DNA from: Candidatus Kaiserbacteria bacterium
GTDB lineage: Bacteria; Patescibacteriota; Minisyncoccia; Phycocordibacterales; UBA2100
NCBI GenBank assembly: GCA_023267655.1
Contig: JAHFMV010000007.1
Span: forward strand, 1 to 55,858
Length of the DNA stretch: 55,858 nucleotides
Reading direction: 5' to 3'
This document shows, in pieces, positions 1 through 7,457 of the stretch. The notes below the pieces were generated by a model that saw nothing but the letters and a program-made list of their open reading frames with translations, was not told the DNA's origin and made no database searches. The translations under genes and the position numbers were made by a program. How positions within the stretch are numbered: position 1 is the stretch's first letter; each line of letters begins with the position of its first letter.

Positions 1-194
1 ATCGAATCCTGCATGTGCGTCGTATCGATCTCGATCTGGTCCAGCATCGGCAAAACCATTGTCTCTTCTTGCATGAGAAGCGCCGCAACCAGATGTGCGG
101 TCGAAACTTGGTTGTGACCTCTCTCCACGGCGAGCTGATGTGCGCGATGGATCGCTTCTTTGGCCTTGGTTGTGAAATTATTGAATGGTGTCAT
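1..194 (-). CDS. Clp ATPase (ClpB/ClpC) N-terminal domain, partial
   Basis: The 64 visible codons begin MTPFNNFTTKAKEAI and continue with a double-helical repeat containing AHQLAVERGHNQVSTAHL. This is the start of the Clp N domain found in the AAA+ unfoldases ClpB and ClpC. Family members remodel or unfold proteins in the cytoplasm, using ATP hydrolysis by two AAA+ modules. Those modules lie outside the window, so ClpB (disaggregase) cannot be told from ClpC (protease partner). The ATG start is supported by a GAGGT Shine-Dalgarno-like sequence about 12 nt upstream. The gene is cut by the left edge, not visibly broken. Confidence 0.85.
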   Translation of the reverse strand, partial: MTPFNNFTTKAKEAIHRAHQLAVERGHNQVSTAHLVAALLMQEETMVLPMLDQIEIDTTHMQDS

Positions 195-246
195 AGATGT
201 GCGATTACCTCGTAAGTCTGGTAATTTCGGCGAGACGCCCGCACCG

Positions 247-1113
247 CTATGGTTTGGTCGCGGTGCTCTCGCTGGGCTTATTATACGACAACACTACTGG
301 AGAGGCAAGAAACCCTCCGGATACCGCCACCCGACTTGCTGCCGTGGCTATGCCCAAGACCTCGCCATTTGCCGTGATAAGCGGGCTACCGACCATAAAG
401 CCGTCGGCCGCGATGTTGGTTTCGACGATGGATCCTTGATCACCTGAGACTGCCGTCACGATTCCAGCCGCGATCTTGAGCGACGTGCGGCCGGTAAAGG
501 TAATGACAGATTCACCGAGATTTGCTGACGACTTTACAAACGTCGCTGAAGTCCATACGAGCGGCACGGTGGATGTGGTGCCGTCTTTTATCAGGTCGGT
601 TGTCGTTGCAGCTTGCAAACGGACGATACCGGCATCTTTGTCGCGTCCGACGACTTTGGCCTCGACTTTAATGCCGTCGGAGCGCACGACGGTCACCGCT
701 GCATCATCAGACATCATAGTGGCATCGGCGAAAATGAGGCCGTCATTGGTCGCGACGACGCCGAGCCCGAGGAATACATCAATAGTGTACCCCTGCTCGT
801 CTTTTGTTTGCCCGAAGAGACGCACGGCGATTGGCGTCGTTTTTGCGACAGCGTCGGTGAGCTGGTCGGATTGATGCACGACCACCGTCTTTTCCGTGAC
901 CGGCGGCGCGACGGCGGCGGCCGCAGCGGTCTGGACAGACGGGACGACTTTCTCGATAGTGCGCTCGACAATGCGATTCACGGTCTGCGTAATCGCAGGT
1001 GGTGCTTGTTGCATGAGCGTGACCGCGACGATACCGGTCGCGATCGACGTGACGAAACTCACAAGGAGTGTCAGTAGCACGATTTGGGATTTATTGAGAT
1101 GTTCCAAATCCAT
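247..1113 (-). CDS. Membrane-anchored HtrA/trypsin-like protein with degenerate active site
   Basis: The 288-aa protein has one N-terminal membrane segment (about residues 10-35), a linker rich in Val, Thr and Ala, and a trypsin-like beta-barrel fold. HtrA landmarks are recognisable but altered. The strand that normally carries TNxHVV reads IFADATMM, so the catalytic His is missing. The Asp strand is kept as KDAGIVRL. The GNSGGPL loop reads MVGSPL followed by ANGEVLGI, so the nucleophile position is also changed. No PDZ domain follows. The protein probably lies outside the membrane as a non-proteolytic binding or scaffold protein; that role is inferred. A TACTAT -10 box sits 6 nt before the ATG, suggesting a leaderless transcript. 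Confidence 0.75.
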   Translation of the reverse strand: MDLEHLNKSQIVLLTLLVSFVTSIATGIVAVTLMQQAPPAITQTVNRIVERTIEKVVPSVQTAAAAAVAPPVTEKTVVVHQSDQLTDAVAKTTPIAVRLFGQTKDEQGYTIDVFLGLGVVATNDGLIFADATMMSDDAAVTVVRSDGIKVEAKVVGRDKDAGIVRLQAATTTDLIKDGTTSTVPLVWTSATFVKSSANLGESVITFTGRTSLKIAAGIVTAVSGDQGSIVETNIAADGFMVGSPLITANGEVLGIATAASRVAVSGGFLASPVVLSYNKPSESTATKP

Positions 1114-1128
1114 GACCCTATAGTATCA

Positions 1129-2295
1129 TCATTTTGTTTTGGCGAGAATGTTTACAAGTTCCGCGACTGTTTTTTGTAAGTCGCGAGCGCTTGTGTCGCG
1201 GCCAAATGAAAATCGGAGTGTGTTTGCCGCACGGAAATCTCTCCCTCCGAGTGCATCGACAACATGCGAGCGACGTTCTTCGCCTTCTTTGCAGGCGCTT
1301 TTCGTAGAAATGGCGATTCCTGCGCGATCAAGAGCGAGAGTAACGTATTCACTTTGAATATTAGGGATTGAAATATTAAGTATGTGCGGAAGCGAGCGTT
1401 TAATGTCTGCGTTGATGACGGCGTCTGGAATGTGCGCGAGAATTTCGCTCGCGAAATTCTCGCGCATCTTCTCCAATCTCCGCGTTTCCCCATTACGTTC
1501 TTTAGAAACCTGAACGAACGCCGCTGCAAACCCCGCGGCAAGCGCGACATTCTCCGTGCCTGCACGCAATCCGCGTTCTTGTCCGCCGCCAAGCAGTATC
1601 GGCGCGAGTTCTGCGCGATTGCTGACATACAGCGCACCAATCCCACGCGGTCCGTATAATTTTCCAGAATCAAGCGAGAGTAAATCAACATCAAGCGTAT
1701 GCACTTGCGGAGAAAGATAGAGTGGTGCTTGCCCGGCATCAACATGCACGACGATATTCGGATTCTTTTCGCGCACCGCACGCACGATGTCGCGGATCGG
1801 TTGCACGACGCCGATTTCGTGGTTCGCCAACCCGATCGAAATAAAGACGGTGTTCTCTTTTATTTTCTGCACCACGGCCTCGGGCGTAATCACCCCGCGC
1901 GAATCCGGATCAACATGCGACACCTGGCCGCCAAGCCGCTCGATCTCGCCAAAGCACTCCAAAACCGACGGATGCTCGATCGAACTCACGATCCAATGCG
2001 TCGATGTCAAGGCGACGCCTTGACATGCGAGTTTGCGGGCGAAGCCGAGAGTCGCAAGATTATTCGCTTCCGTCCCGCCGGATACAAACACGATCTCTCG
2101 CGCCTTCGCGCTCAATTCAAACGCGATTTTCTCGCGCGATTCTTGCAGCGATTTTTCCGCCTCGACTCCTTCTAAATGTATCGCGCCCGGATTTCCGAAT
2201 TTCTCGCTCGCCTCGCTCATCGCATCCAAAGCCTCCGACAAAACCGGCGTCGCACTCGCATAGTCCAAATAGATTCGTTTGGTTCCCCACCACAT
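1129..2295 (-). CDS. Cysteine desulfurase, NifS/IscS family
   Basis: Class V PLP-dependent aminotransferase fold of 388 aa. It would take sulfur from cysteine as a persulfide for Fe-S cluster or tRNA thiolation. It starts IYLDYASATP, has the SGGTEANN cofactor loop, the HVDAGQAP strand with the PLP-contacting Asp, the Schiff-base lysine in SLDSGKLYGPRG (usually SFSGHKIYGPKG, so the His before Lys is replaced) and the persulfide cysteine in STKSACKEGEE. No IscU or IscR gene is adjacent, so the sulfur acceptor is unknown. The ATG lies 6 nt after a TAGGAT -10 box, supporting this start and a leaderless mRNA. Confidence 0.92.
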   Translation of the reverse strand: MWWGTKRIYLDYASATPVLSEALDAMSEASEKFGNPGAIHLEGVEAEKSLQESREKIAFELSAKAREIVFVSGGTEANNLATLGFARKLACQGVALTSTHWIVSSIEHPSVLECFGEIERLGGQVSHVDPDSRGVITPEAVVQKIKENTVFISIGLANHEIGVVQPIRDIVRAVREKNPNIVVHVDAGQAPLYLSPQVHTLDVDLLSLDSGKLYGPRGIGALYVSNRAELAPILLGGGQERGLRAGTENVALAAGFAAAFVQVSKERNGETRRLEKMRENFASEILAHIPDAVINADIKRSLPHILNISIPNIQSEYVTLALDRAGIAISTKSACKEGEERRSHVVDALGGRDFRAANTLRFSFGRDTSARDLQKTVAELVNILAKTK

Positions 2296-2309
2296 GCGCG
2301 CATCCTAAC

Positions 2310-2339
2310 AAAAACGGCTCATGGTTGCACCATGAGCCG
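2310..2339 (-). terminator. Rho-independent terminator
   Basis: Perfect 10-bp stem (CGGCTCATGG paired with CCATGAGCCG) with a 5-nt loop. On the minus strand it is followed by TTTTTG. It lies just downstream of the small minus-strand gene at 2364-2636 and would end that transcript before the desulfurase promoter. Confidence 0.8.
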
Positions 2340-2363
2340 AACGAGTACTCGCCGTGCGCATAT

Positions 2364-2636
2364 TCACTCGAGATTGAGCAAATGATTTACGAACTTATCG
2401 AGCACAACCACGTCATCTTTCGAGAGACTGTTCATGAGCCAAATTTTAAAGCCCATTTCCGAGTCCGCATGCTCAAAGAGAAACGCTGCGTAACCAATAT
2501 CCTTTTCTGTCACGTCGCCGAAGCGCATCGCGAGTAGCTTCTCACGCGCAGGCTTGGCCTTCAATTGATAGTACGTCGGATCGTGCGCGGTTGTCGTACG
2601 TTCAAGGAATGCTTTGAGGCTTGCTGCGTCGAGCAT
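2364..2636 (-). CDS. Hypothetical protein, 90 aa
   Basis: No family is recognised. The protein is soluble and mixed-charge, with probable helices, beginning MLDAASLKAFLERTT. I chose the ATG at 2636 rather than the upstream one at 2648 because GGAG lies 7 nt before it. A strong terminator follows. The gene sits alone between the desulfurase gene and the infB promoter and is transcribed away from infB. Confidence 0.6.
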   Translation of the reverse strand: MLDAASLKAFLERTTTAHDPTYYQLKAKPAREKLLAMRFGDVTEKDIGYAAFLFEHADSEMGFKIWLMNSLSKDDVVVLDKFVNHLLNLE

Positions 2637-2706
2637 TACGGTCTCCATCGGCTGCTATTGCGGGCTGAAATCTCATCTACGAGGATTATTCATCTTTCTT
2701 CGTCTC

Positions 2707-2734
2707 TTGGCAAGGGTCGGAAAAAATGTATACT
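2707..2734 (+). promoter_or_regulatory. Sigma70-type promoter of infB
   Basis: TTGGCA and TATACT are separated by 16 nt. A start of transcription near 2741 would give a leader of about 30 nt before the infB ATG at 2770. It excludes the longer in-frame start at 2614. Confidence 0.7.
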
Positions 2735-2769
2735 TCCCCAATCCAGCCCTATGGCCTCCCACTACTCCT

Positions 2770-4299
2770 ATGAAAACTCCTTCCTCGCCAATCGCACGTC
2801 CGCCTATCGTTGCCGTACTTGGTCACGTTGACCATGGGAAATCGACGTTGCTTGATTACATTCGCAAAGCCAACACCGTCGCGAAAGAAGCGGGCGGGAT
2901 TACGCAGCATGTTGCGGCGTATGAAGTCGTGCACCCCATTAGAGAGGCTTCGCCCTCTAACGGGGCAGGTACGCGTGAAGGCAAAGAAAAGAAAATCACC
3001 TTCATCGACACTCCCGGCCACGCCGCATTTCAAGCGATTCGCGCGCGCGGCGCTAGGATTGCCGATATCGCTATTCTCGTCGTTGCAGCTGATGATGGCG
3101 TGAAGGCGCAAACACTCGAAGCGCTTGAGAGCATCAAAGCGAGCGGCACGTCGTTTGTCGTTGCCATCAATAAAATAGATAAGCCGAATGCGGATTTGAG
3201 TCGCACACAGGCATCCCTTCTTGAACATCATATTTATTTAGAAAAACTCGGCGGCGACATTCCGTGGACAGCCATTTCTGCAAAAACTGGCGAAGGCGTA
3301 GATACGCTCCTTGATCTCGTACTCCTTGTCGCCGAACTTGCCGATCTGAAAGCCAACACCGAAGCGCGCGCCGAAGGCTACGTCGTCGAAGCGCACCGCG
3401 ACGAAAAGCGCGGCATCGCGGCGACGCTCATCATAAAAAATGGCACACTAAAAAATGGCATGGCGATACTCGCGGGGCGCGCGATCGCGCCGGTACGCAT
3501 CATGGAGAGTCATCTGGGCAAAACGATTAAAGAGGCGACATTTTCAACACCAGTTACACTGTACGGCTTTGACGAATTACCGGAAGTCGGCGCAGAATTC
3601 GTTTCGTATAAAAACAAACACGACGCGGAACTCGACCGACCGGCACACGCGCGCAATCTCGTGAATTCAGTTGAAGAAGATATTTCCGGTAAATTCCACT
3701 TGCCCGTCATTGTCCGCGCCGATGTATCAGGATCGCTCGAAGGCATTTCACACGAGCTCGCGAAACTTGGCGATGCGTACATGGACGCACATATTGTGCT
3801 CTCGGGCATCGGTGCAATTTCTGAAAACGACGTGAAAGCGGCGGTTGCGTCGAAGACGCCCGCGGTCATCCTCGGCTTCGATGTCCCGGTTGATTCCCTT
3901 GCACGCGAATCCGCACGGCAACACGGCATCACGATTGAGACTTTCAATATTATTTACAAACTCGCCGAGCGCGTTGACGAGTTGATGCATGAAAAAGCGC
4001 CACGGCGGGTCGTGGAAGAAAAAATTGGTCGCGCAAAAATCCTCGCGCACTTCTCTTCGAAGCGCGAAGCGCATCTTGTCGGCGGCACTGTGCTTGAGGG
4101 TCGTATGGAAAAAGGCGCACAGGTGCGCATCATGCGCAAGCAGGAGCCACAGGGAGTGGGAAAGATTACCGGCTTGCAGACGAACAAACAAAACGTCGAT
4201 CGTGCCGACGAAGGCCGCGAATTCGGCGCGCAGATTACGAGCGAGGTTGCGGTTCTTCAAGGCGACGTATTAGAATGTTTCCGCACACAAACAATATGA
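2770..4299 (+). CDS. infB: Translation initiation factor IF-2, short form
   Basis: GTPase of about 509 aa that places initiator tRNA on the 30S subunit and promotes subunit joining. The G motifs are clear: GHVDHGKST (G1), GGITQH (G2), DTPGH (G3), NKID (G4) and SAKTGEG (G5). The C-terminal barrel ends with EGRMEKGAQVRI and GDVLECF. The long N-terminal region of most bacterial IF-2 proteins is absent; translation starts about 11 residues before the G domain. A 36-bp palindromic repeat is inserted in frame between the GGITQH strand and the strand leading to DTPGH, adding about 12 residues (PIREASPSNGAG). The stop codon overlaps the rbfA start (ATGA), as expected for translational coupling. Confidence 0.95.
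   Translation: MKTPSSPIARPPIVAVLGHVDHGKSTLLDYIRKANTVAKEAGGITQHVAAYEVVHPIREASPSNGAGTREGKEKKITFIDTPGHAAFQAIRARGARIADIAILVVAADDGVKAQTLEALESIKASGTSFVVAINKIDKPNADLSRTQASLLEHHIYLEKLGGDIPWTAISAKTGEGVDTLLDLVLLVAELADLKANTEARAEGYVVEAHRDEKRGIAATLIIKNGTLKNGMAILAGRAIAPVRIMESHLGKTIKEATFSTPVTLYGFDELPEVGAEFVSYKNKHDAELDRPAHARNLVNSVEEDISGKFHLPVIVRADVSGSLEGISHELAKLGDAYMDAHIVLSGIGAISENDVKAAVASKTPAVILGFDVPVDSLARESARQHGITIETFNIIYKLAERVDELMHEKAPRRVVEEKIGRAKILAHFSSKREAHLVGGTVLEGRMEKGAQVRIMRKQEPQGVGKITGLQTNKQNVDRADEGREFGAQITSEVAVLQGDVLECFRTQTI
2934..2969 (+). repeat. In-frame palindromic element in infB (copy 1)
   Basis: A 36-bp hairpin-forming unit with CCCC and GGGG outer arms and TTAGAG-type inner arms. It is 32/36 identical to a unit in trxB at 32288-32323 and is read in the same phase. 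It encodes PIREASPSNGAG on a surface-exposed G-domain segment. Confidence 0.8.
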
Positions 4300-4637
4300 G
4301 CAACTATAAAGCCCCGTCACGTCGCCAACATAAAGTCGCCGAAGAAATCGCGCATCAAGCGGGGGAATTCCTCGCGCGCACGATCAAAGCCGGCGGCGCG
4401 CTCGTCACCGTCACGCGTGCTGATATTGCGCCCGCTTTAAAAAACGTGACCGTCTTCGTATCGGTTTTGCCAAAATCGCACGAAGAAGCATCGCTCAAAT
4501 CGCTCAAACGTCTGCGCACAGATTTCCACGATTATTTGAAAGCAAAGACCGTCTTGCGCGATGTCCCGACGGTTGATTTCGAAATCGACTTTGGTGAGCT
4601 GAACCGACAGCGCATTGATGACCTGACGCGGAAATAG
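4296..4637 (+). CDS. rbfA: Ribosome-binding factor A
   Basis: A 113-aa KH-like protein that helps mature the 16S rRNA 5' end and 30S subunit. It has an N-terminal helix RRQHKVAEEIAHQAGEFL, a central strand VTVTRADIAPALKNVTVFVSVL and a C-terminal FEIDFGELNRQRIDDL, in the usual order and length for RbfA. The start is the ATG overlapping the infB stop by 4 nt; an upstream in-frame start at 4275 would overlap infB further and is less likely. The infB-rbfA order is common in bacteria. Confidence 0.92.
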   Translation: MSNYKAPSRRQHKVAEEIAHQAGEFLARTIKAGGALVTVTRADIAPALKNVTVFVSVLPKSHEEASLKSLKRLRTDFHDYLKAKTVLRDVPTVDFEIDFGELNRQRIDDLTRK

Positions 4638-4693
4638 CATCGTATCAACAGGATGGTTTTGCAATATTGCATATTACCCGCCATGCTATTGGT

Positions 4694-5422
4694 ATGGGTC
4701 TCAAATATTACTGTGACGAGTCTTTCTTTGATACTTGGTCTGTTGAAATGGCCTACGTATTGGGGTATTTATATGCAGACGGCAGCATAGATGATGTATC
4801 GTACAATCGTGGAAAATATATGCGAGTTACGAGTACGGATGTGGATCGAATTGATCTCATACGAAAATTACTCTCTTCCAAGCATACGATACTAAAAGAG
4901 GTTCGAGGCGGAAACCGTAAGCCAAAATATGTATTACAGATCGGAAGCCATCGGTTATATGAAGCGCTTACGAGGCTTGGTGTTACGCCGCACAAATCTC
5001 TCACAATGAAATTACCGGTTGTGCCTCATAAGTTTTTTGGTTCGTTTGTGTGTGGCTATTTTGATGGTGATGGATGTGCATATATTGAAAGAAGGAAGCT
5101 CGCCTCGGGACGAATCGGGTACGGACGCTTAACTATCATTTTTACGAGCGGCAGCAAGGATTTTTTGGCTTCCTTGCACGACACTTTTCGGGAACATGAG
5201 GTCGTACGAGGCAACGGGTTGTACAAACACAGTAATGGATCCGCCCATCAGTTGCGTTACCTAACGCAGGATAGTCTGAGATTGTTCTCAATGATGTATG
5301 GAGGCCGAGAAATGAAAGACTTATATTTAAAGCGAAAATACGCTATATTTACGCAGTACTTTGATGCTAAGCCAAATGTGGTTAATCAGAGTGCTCTTAC
5401 GTTCGGCCTAATGGCGAAGTAG
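4694..5422 (+). CDS. LAGLIDADG-family homing endonuclease-like protein
   Basis: About 242 aa with two dodecapeptide-like motifs, AYVLGYLYADGS (residues 20-31) and FVCGYFDGDGCAY (about 118-130). Each ends in the Asp-Gly typical of metal-binding catalytic residues in two-motif monomeric homing endonucleases. Such enzymes cut a long asymmetric DNA site and spread by repair copying. It is free-standing, not inside an intron or intein: tRNA-Cys downstream is continuous and rbfA upstream is complete. The last codons (LMAK and stop) are read from the first 18 nt of tRNA-Cys. A TTG start at 4667 is possible; I prefer the ATG at 4694 because the family usually begins shortly before motif 1. Base composition is more AT-rich than its neighbours, suggesting transfer. 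Confidence 0.85.
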   Translation: MGLKYYCDESFFDTWSVEMAYVLGYLYADGSIDDVSYNRGKYMRVTSTDVDRIDLIRKLLSSKHTILKEVRGGNRKPKYVLQIGSHRLYEALTRLGVTPHKSLTMKLPVVPHKFFGSFVCGYFDGDGCAYIERRKLASGRIGYGRLTIIFTSGSKDFLASLHDTFREHEVVRGNGLYKHSNGSAHQLRYLTQDSLRLFSMMYGGREMKDLYLKRKYAIFTQYFDAKPNVVNQSALTFGLMAK

Positions 5423-5477
5423 CAACGCGGCGGTCTGCAAAACCGCTATTGGGTGGGTGCAACTCCCACTTAGGCCT
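5405..5477 (+). tRNA. tRNA-Cys (GCA)
   Basis: Acceptor stem GGCCTAA pairs with TTAGGCC. The anticodon stem GCGGT/ACCGC closes loop CTGCAAA (anticodon GCA). T arm GTGGG-TGCAACT-CCCAC. CCA is not encoded. Its first 18 nt also encode the C-terminus and stop of the LAGLIDADG gene. Confidence 0.93.
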
Positions 5478-5521
5478 CCGGCTAATTGACAAAACCTCGC
5501 AATCGTAGCATGATGCCCACT

Positions 5522-6397
5522 ATGCAAAAGATAACTAAATGTGTAATACCGGTCGCGGGTATGGGAACTCGGTTCCTTCCGGCAACGAAAGCCATGCCGA
5601 AAGAGATGCTTCCGATCGTCGACAAGCCAATCATTCAATACATTGTCGAAGAAGCTGTCGCTTCCGGGATCAAGGACATTATTATGGTGACCGGTTGGCA
5701 CAAGCGTTCGATCGAAGATCACTTCGACTATCCCTATGAATTGGAAAAACGTCTTCTCGAAGCTGGTAAGGAAAAGCAAGCCGAAGAAGTGCGCAAAATT
5801 GCGAACCTCGCGAACTTCGTGTATATCCGTCAAAAAGGTCCGTACGGTAATGGAACGCCAGTTTTGAACGCGCGACATATCATCGGCGACGAGCCATTTG
5901 CAATAATGTGGGGCGATGAGTTTATTCATTCCGATCCTCCGCGATTGAAACAGATCATTGATGCGTATGAAAAATTCGGCAAACCGACTGTCTCGGCAGT
6001 TCGCATTCCGGAGAAAAATCTGGGGAAATACGGGATTGCTGATGTGACCGATATCGAACCAGGTATTTTCAAGATTAATAAAATCGTTGAGAAACCAAAG
6101 CCCGGGGAGGCGCCTTCAAAACTAGCGGCTCACGGTGCATGGGTGATGCCGCCCCGCTTGTTTGAGATACTCGCGCAAACACCGGTCGGCCAAGGCAACG
6201 AACTCTGGCTCCAAGATGCCATAACAACGCTCGCCAAAGAACAGGATATTTATGCTGTCGAGATTAAAGGCGGGAAATATTATGATACCGGCAACAAACT
6301 GGAATATCTAAAGACGGTCGTCGAATTCGCACTCAAACATCCGGAAGTAAATGGTGAGTTTAAGGAATATTTAAAGACTGTCGCGAAGAAACTCTAA
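5522..6397 (+). CDS. galU: UTP-glucose-1-phosphate uridylyltransferase
   Basis: A 291-aa nucleotidyltransferase that makes UDP-glucose from UTP and glucose-1-phosphate for surface polysaccharide synthesis. It begins CVIPVAGMGTRFLPATKAMP, the GalU signature for nucleotide and phosphate binding. It continues with PKEMLPIVDKPIIQYIVEEA, the WGDEF metal-binding strand, VEKP and GGKYYDTGNKLEYLKT. Length and motif order are normal. The ATG at 5522 directly precedes the first beta strand; an ATG at 5486 is less likely. It stands alone between tRNA genes. Confidence 0.95.
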   Translation: MQKITKCVIPVAGMGTRFLPATKAMPKEMLPIVDKPIIQYIVEEAVASGIKDIIMVTGWHKRSIEDHFDYPYELEKRLLEAGKEKQAEEVRKIANLANFVYIRQKGPYGNGTPVLNARHIIGDEPFAIMWGDEFIHSDPPRLKQIIDAYEKFGKPTVSAVRIPEKNLGKYGIADVTDIEPGIFKINKIVEKPKPGEAPSKLAAHGAWVMPPRLFEILAQTPVGQGNELWLQDAITTLAKEQDIYAVEIKGGKYYDTGNKLEYLKTVVEFALKHPEVNGEFKEYLKTVAKKL

Positions 6398-6419
6398 AGC
6401 GTGCTATAAATTCAGAGTC

Positions 6420-6502
6420 GCCGGGGTGGCGGAATGGTTTACGCGTTCGACTTAAGATCGAATGTCCGCAAGGACGTGAGAGTTCGAGTCTCTCTCCCGG
6501 CA
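6420..6502 (+). tRNA. tRNA-Leu (TAA)
   Basis: Class II tRNA with acceptor GCCGGGG paired to TCCCGGC and anticodon stem TTCGA/TCGAA closing loop CTTAAGA. The variable arm (TGTCCGCAAGGACG) is long, as expected for leucine. No encoded CCA. Confidence 0.93.
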
Positions 6503-6521
6503 ATAAATAATCTGTTTCGAT

Positions 6522-6594
6522 TCCGCCCACCAGGGATCGAACCTGGGACCTTATCCTTAAGAGGGATCTGCTCTACCAGCTGAGCTATAGGCGG
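6522..6594 (-). tRNA. tRNA-Lys (CTT)
   Basis: Minus-strand cloverleaf: acceptor CCGCCTA with TGGGCGG, D arm AGCTCAGCTGGTAGAGC, anticodon loop CTCTTAA (anticodon CTT), T arm CCAGGTTCGATCCCTGG. The outermost anticodon-stem pair is a mismatch. No encoded CCA. Confidence 0.9.
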
Positions 6595-6667
6595 TATTCG
6601 TTGCCGCACTGTTGCGGATTCGAAAAATATAGCATGAAATGCGCGATTGTCATGGTATATTCCCGTT

Positions 6668-7165
6668 ATGGAACTAGCTCAAACCGACAAATCCCTCACC
6701 CATCGCCTCTTCGAGATCGGCGTTGTTGTTAAGGGCATCCACGGCCTTCTCGACCTTGCAAGTGCTCTCGCGCTCTACATTGTGAGCGGTGCCATGATTT
6801 ATCATGCGTTTACGAATCTCATTTTTGACGAGCTCTCAGAAGATCCCAATGATTTTCTCGCCAACTTCCTCCTGATACACACGCACGTGACAACGCAGGG
6901 CAAAGATTTTGCAGTGCTCTACTTGTTTGTAAGCGGCGTAATCAACATCATCATTGCGGTCGGGCTCTTCTTGCACCGCAAGCGCATGTTCCCCATTGCG
7001 AAGGCGACGCTTGCTGTGTTTATCGTGTACCAAATCCATTTGTTCCTGAAAACGCATTCACCATGGCTCATCCTATTTATCATCTACGACACGTGCGTCC
7101 TTGCTCTCATTTATTTCGAATACCGCCGCCGGTGGCCAAAGGAATCGCCGACGGCCATGCCGTAG
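6668..7165 (+). CDS. DUF2127-type small integral membrane protein
   Basis: A 165-aa protein with about four membrane segments and a charged N-terminus (LTHRLFEIGVVVKGIHGLLD), the pattern of the DUF2127 family, whose function is unknown. A long polar loop lies between segments 1 and 2. The ATG at 6668 is preferred over 6647 because TATATT lies exactly 6 nt before it, predicting a leaderless message. It is flanked by tRNA genes and is not part of an operon. Confidence 0.75.
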   Translation: MELAQTDKSLTHRLFEIGVVVKGIHGLLDLASALALYIVSGAMIYHAFTNLIFDELSEDPNDFLANFLLIHTHVTTQGKDFAVLYLFVSGVINIIIAVGLFLHRKRMFPIAKATLAVFIVYQIHLFLKTHSPWLILFIIYDTCVLALIYFEYRRRWPKESPTAMP

Positions 7166-7182
7166 GGTATACTCGCACTGTT

Positions 7183-7263
7183 GGGCAGGTGGTGAAATGG
7201 TAGACACACTAGGTTTAGGACCTAGCGCCGAAAGGCATGAGAGTTCAAGTCTCTCCCTGCCCA
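7183..7263 (+). tRNA. tRNA-Leu (TAG)
   Basis: Acceptor GGGCAGG/CCTGCCC, anticodon stem CTAGG/CCTAG with loop TTTAGGA (anticodon TAG), long variable arm. A TATACT -10 box lies at 7168-7173. Its 3' end is nearly repeated 165 bp downstream. Confidence 0.93.
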
Positions 7264-7371
7264 CAGGAGCGAAGCGAATGGGGCAGGAGCTATTCGCCTT
7301 CGCGCATAGCGCGGGAGACTTGAAAGGCGGAGCGATGTTGCGCGAGTACGCGCAACCGCGAGCCGGGGTCG

Positions 7372-7400
7372 AGAAAAAATTCACGCATCGGCGTGAATTT
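7372..7400 (-). terminator. Terminator of the pilin-like cluster
   Basis: A 10-bp stem AAATTCACGC/GCGTGAATTT with a 4-nt loop. On the minus strand it runs into TTTTTTCTC. It lies about 60 nt beyond the last minus-strand pilin-like gene. Confidence 0.65.
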
Positions 7401-7410
7401 TATTCGTGAC

Positions 7411-7430
7411 CAAGTCACTCCCTGCCCACA
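7411..7430 (+). repeat. Duplicated 3' end of tRNA-Leu(TAG)
   Basis: CAAGTCACTCCCTGCCCACA matches the tRNA 3' end at 7246-7265 in 19 of 20 positions, in direct orientation. The 145 bp between the copies hold no gene that I can support. This looks like a remnant of an integration event at a tRNA 3' end or of a lost second tRNA. Confidence 0.6.
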
Positions 7431-7457
7431 AACATACCGAGCGTTCGATGATGCAAT

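Noticed and set aside
5405-5477. Intron-interrupted tRNA-Cys hosting the LAGLIDADG gene
   Set aside because: The tRNA is complete and uninterrupted; the endonuclease gene lies upstream and overlaps only the first 18 nt.
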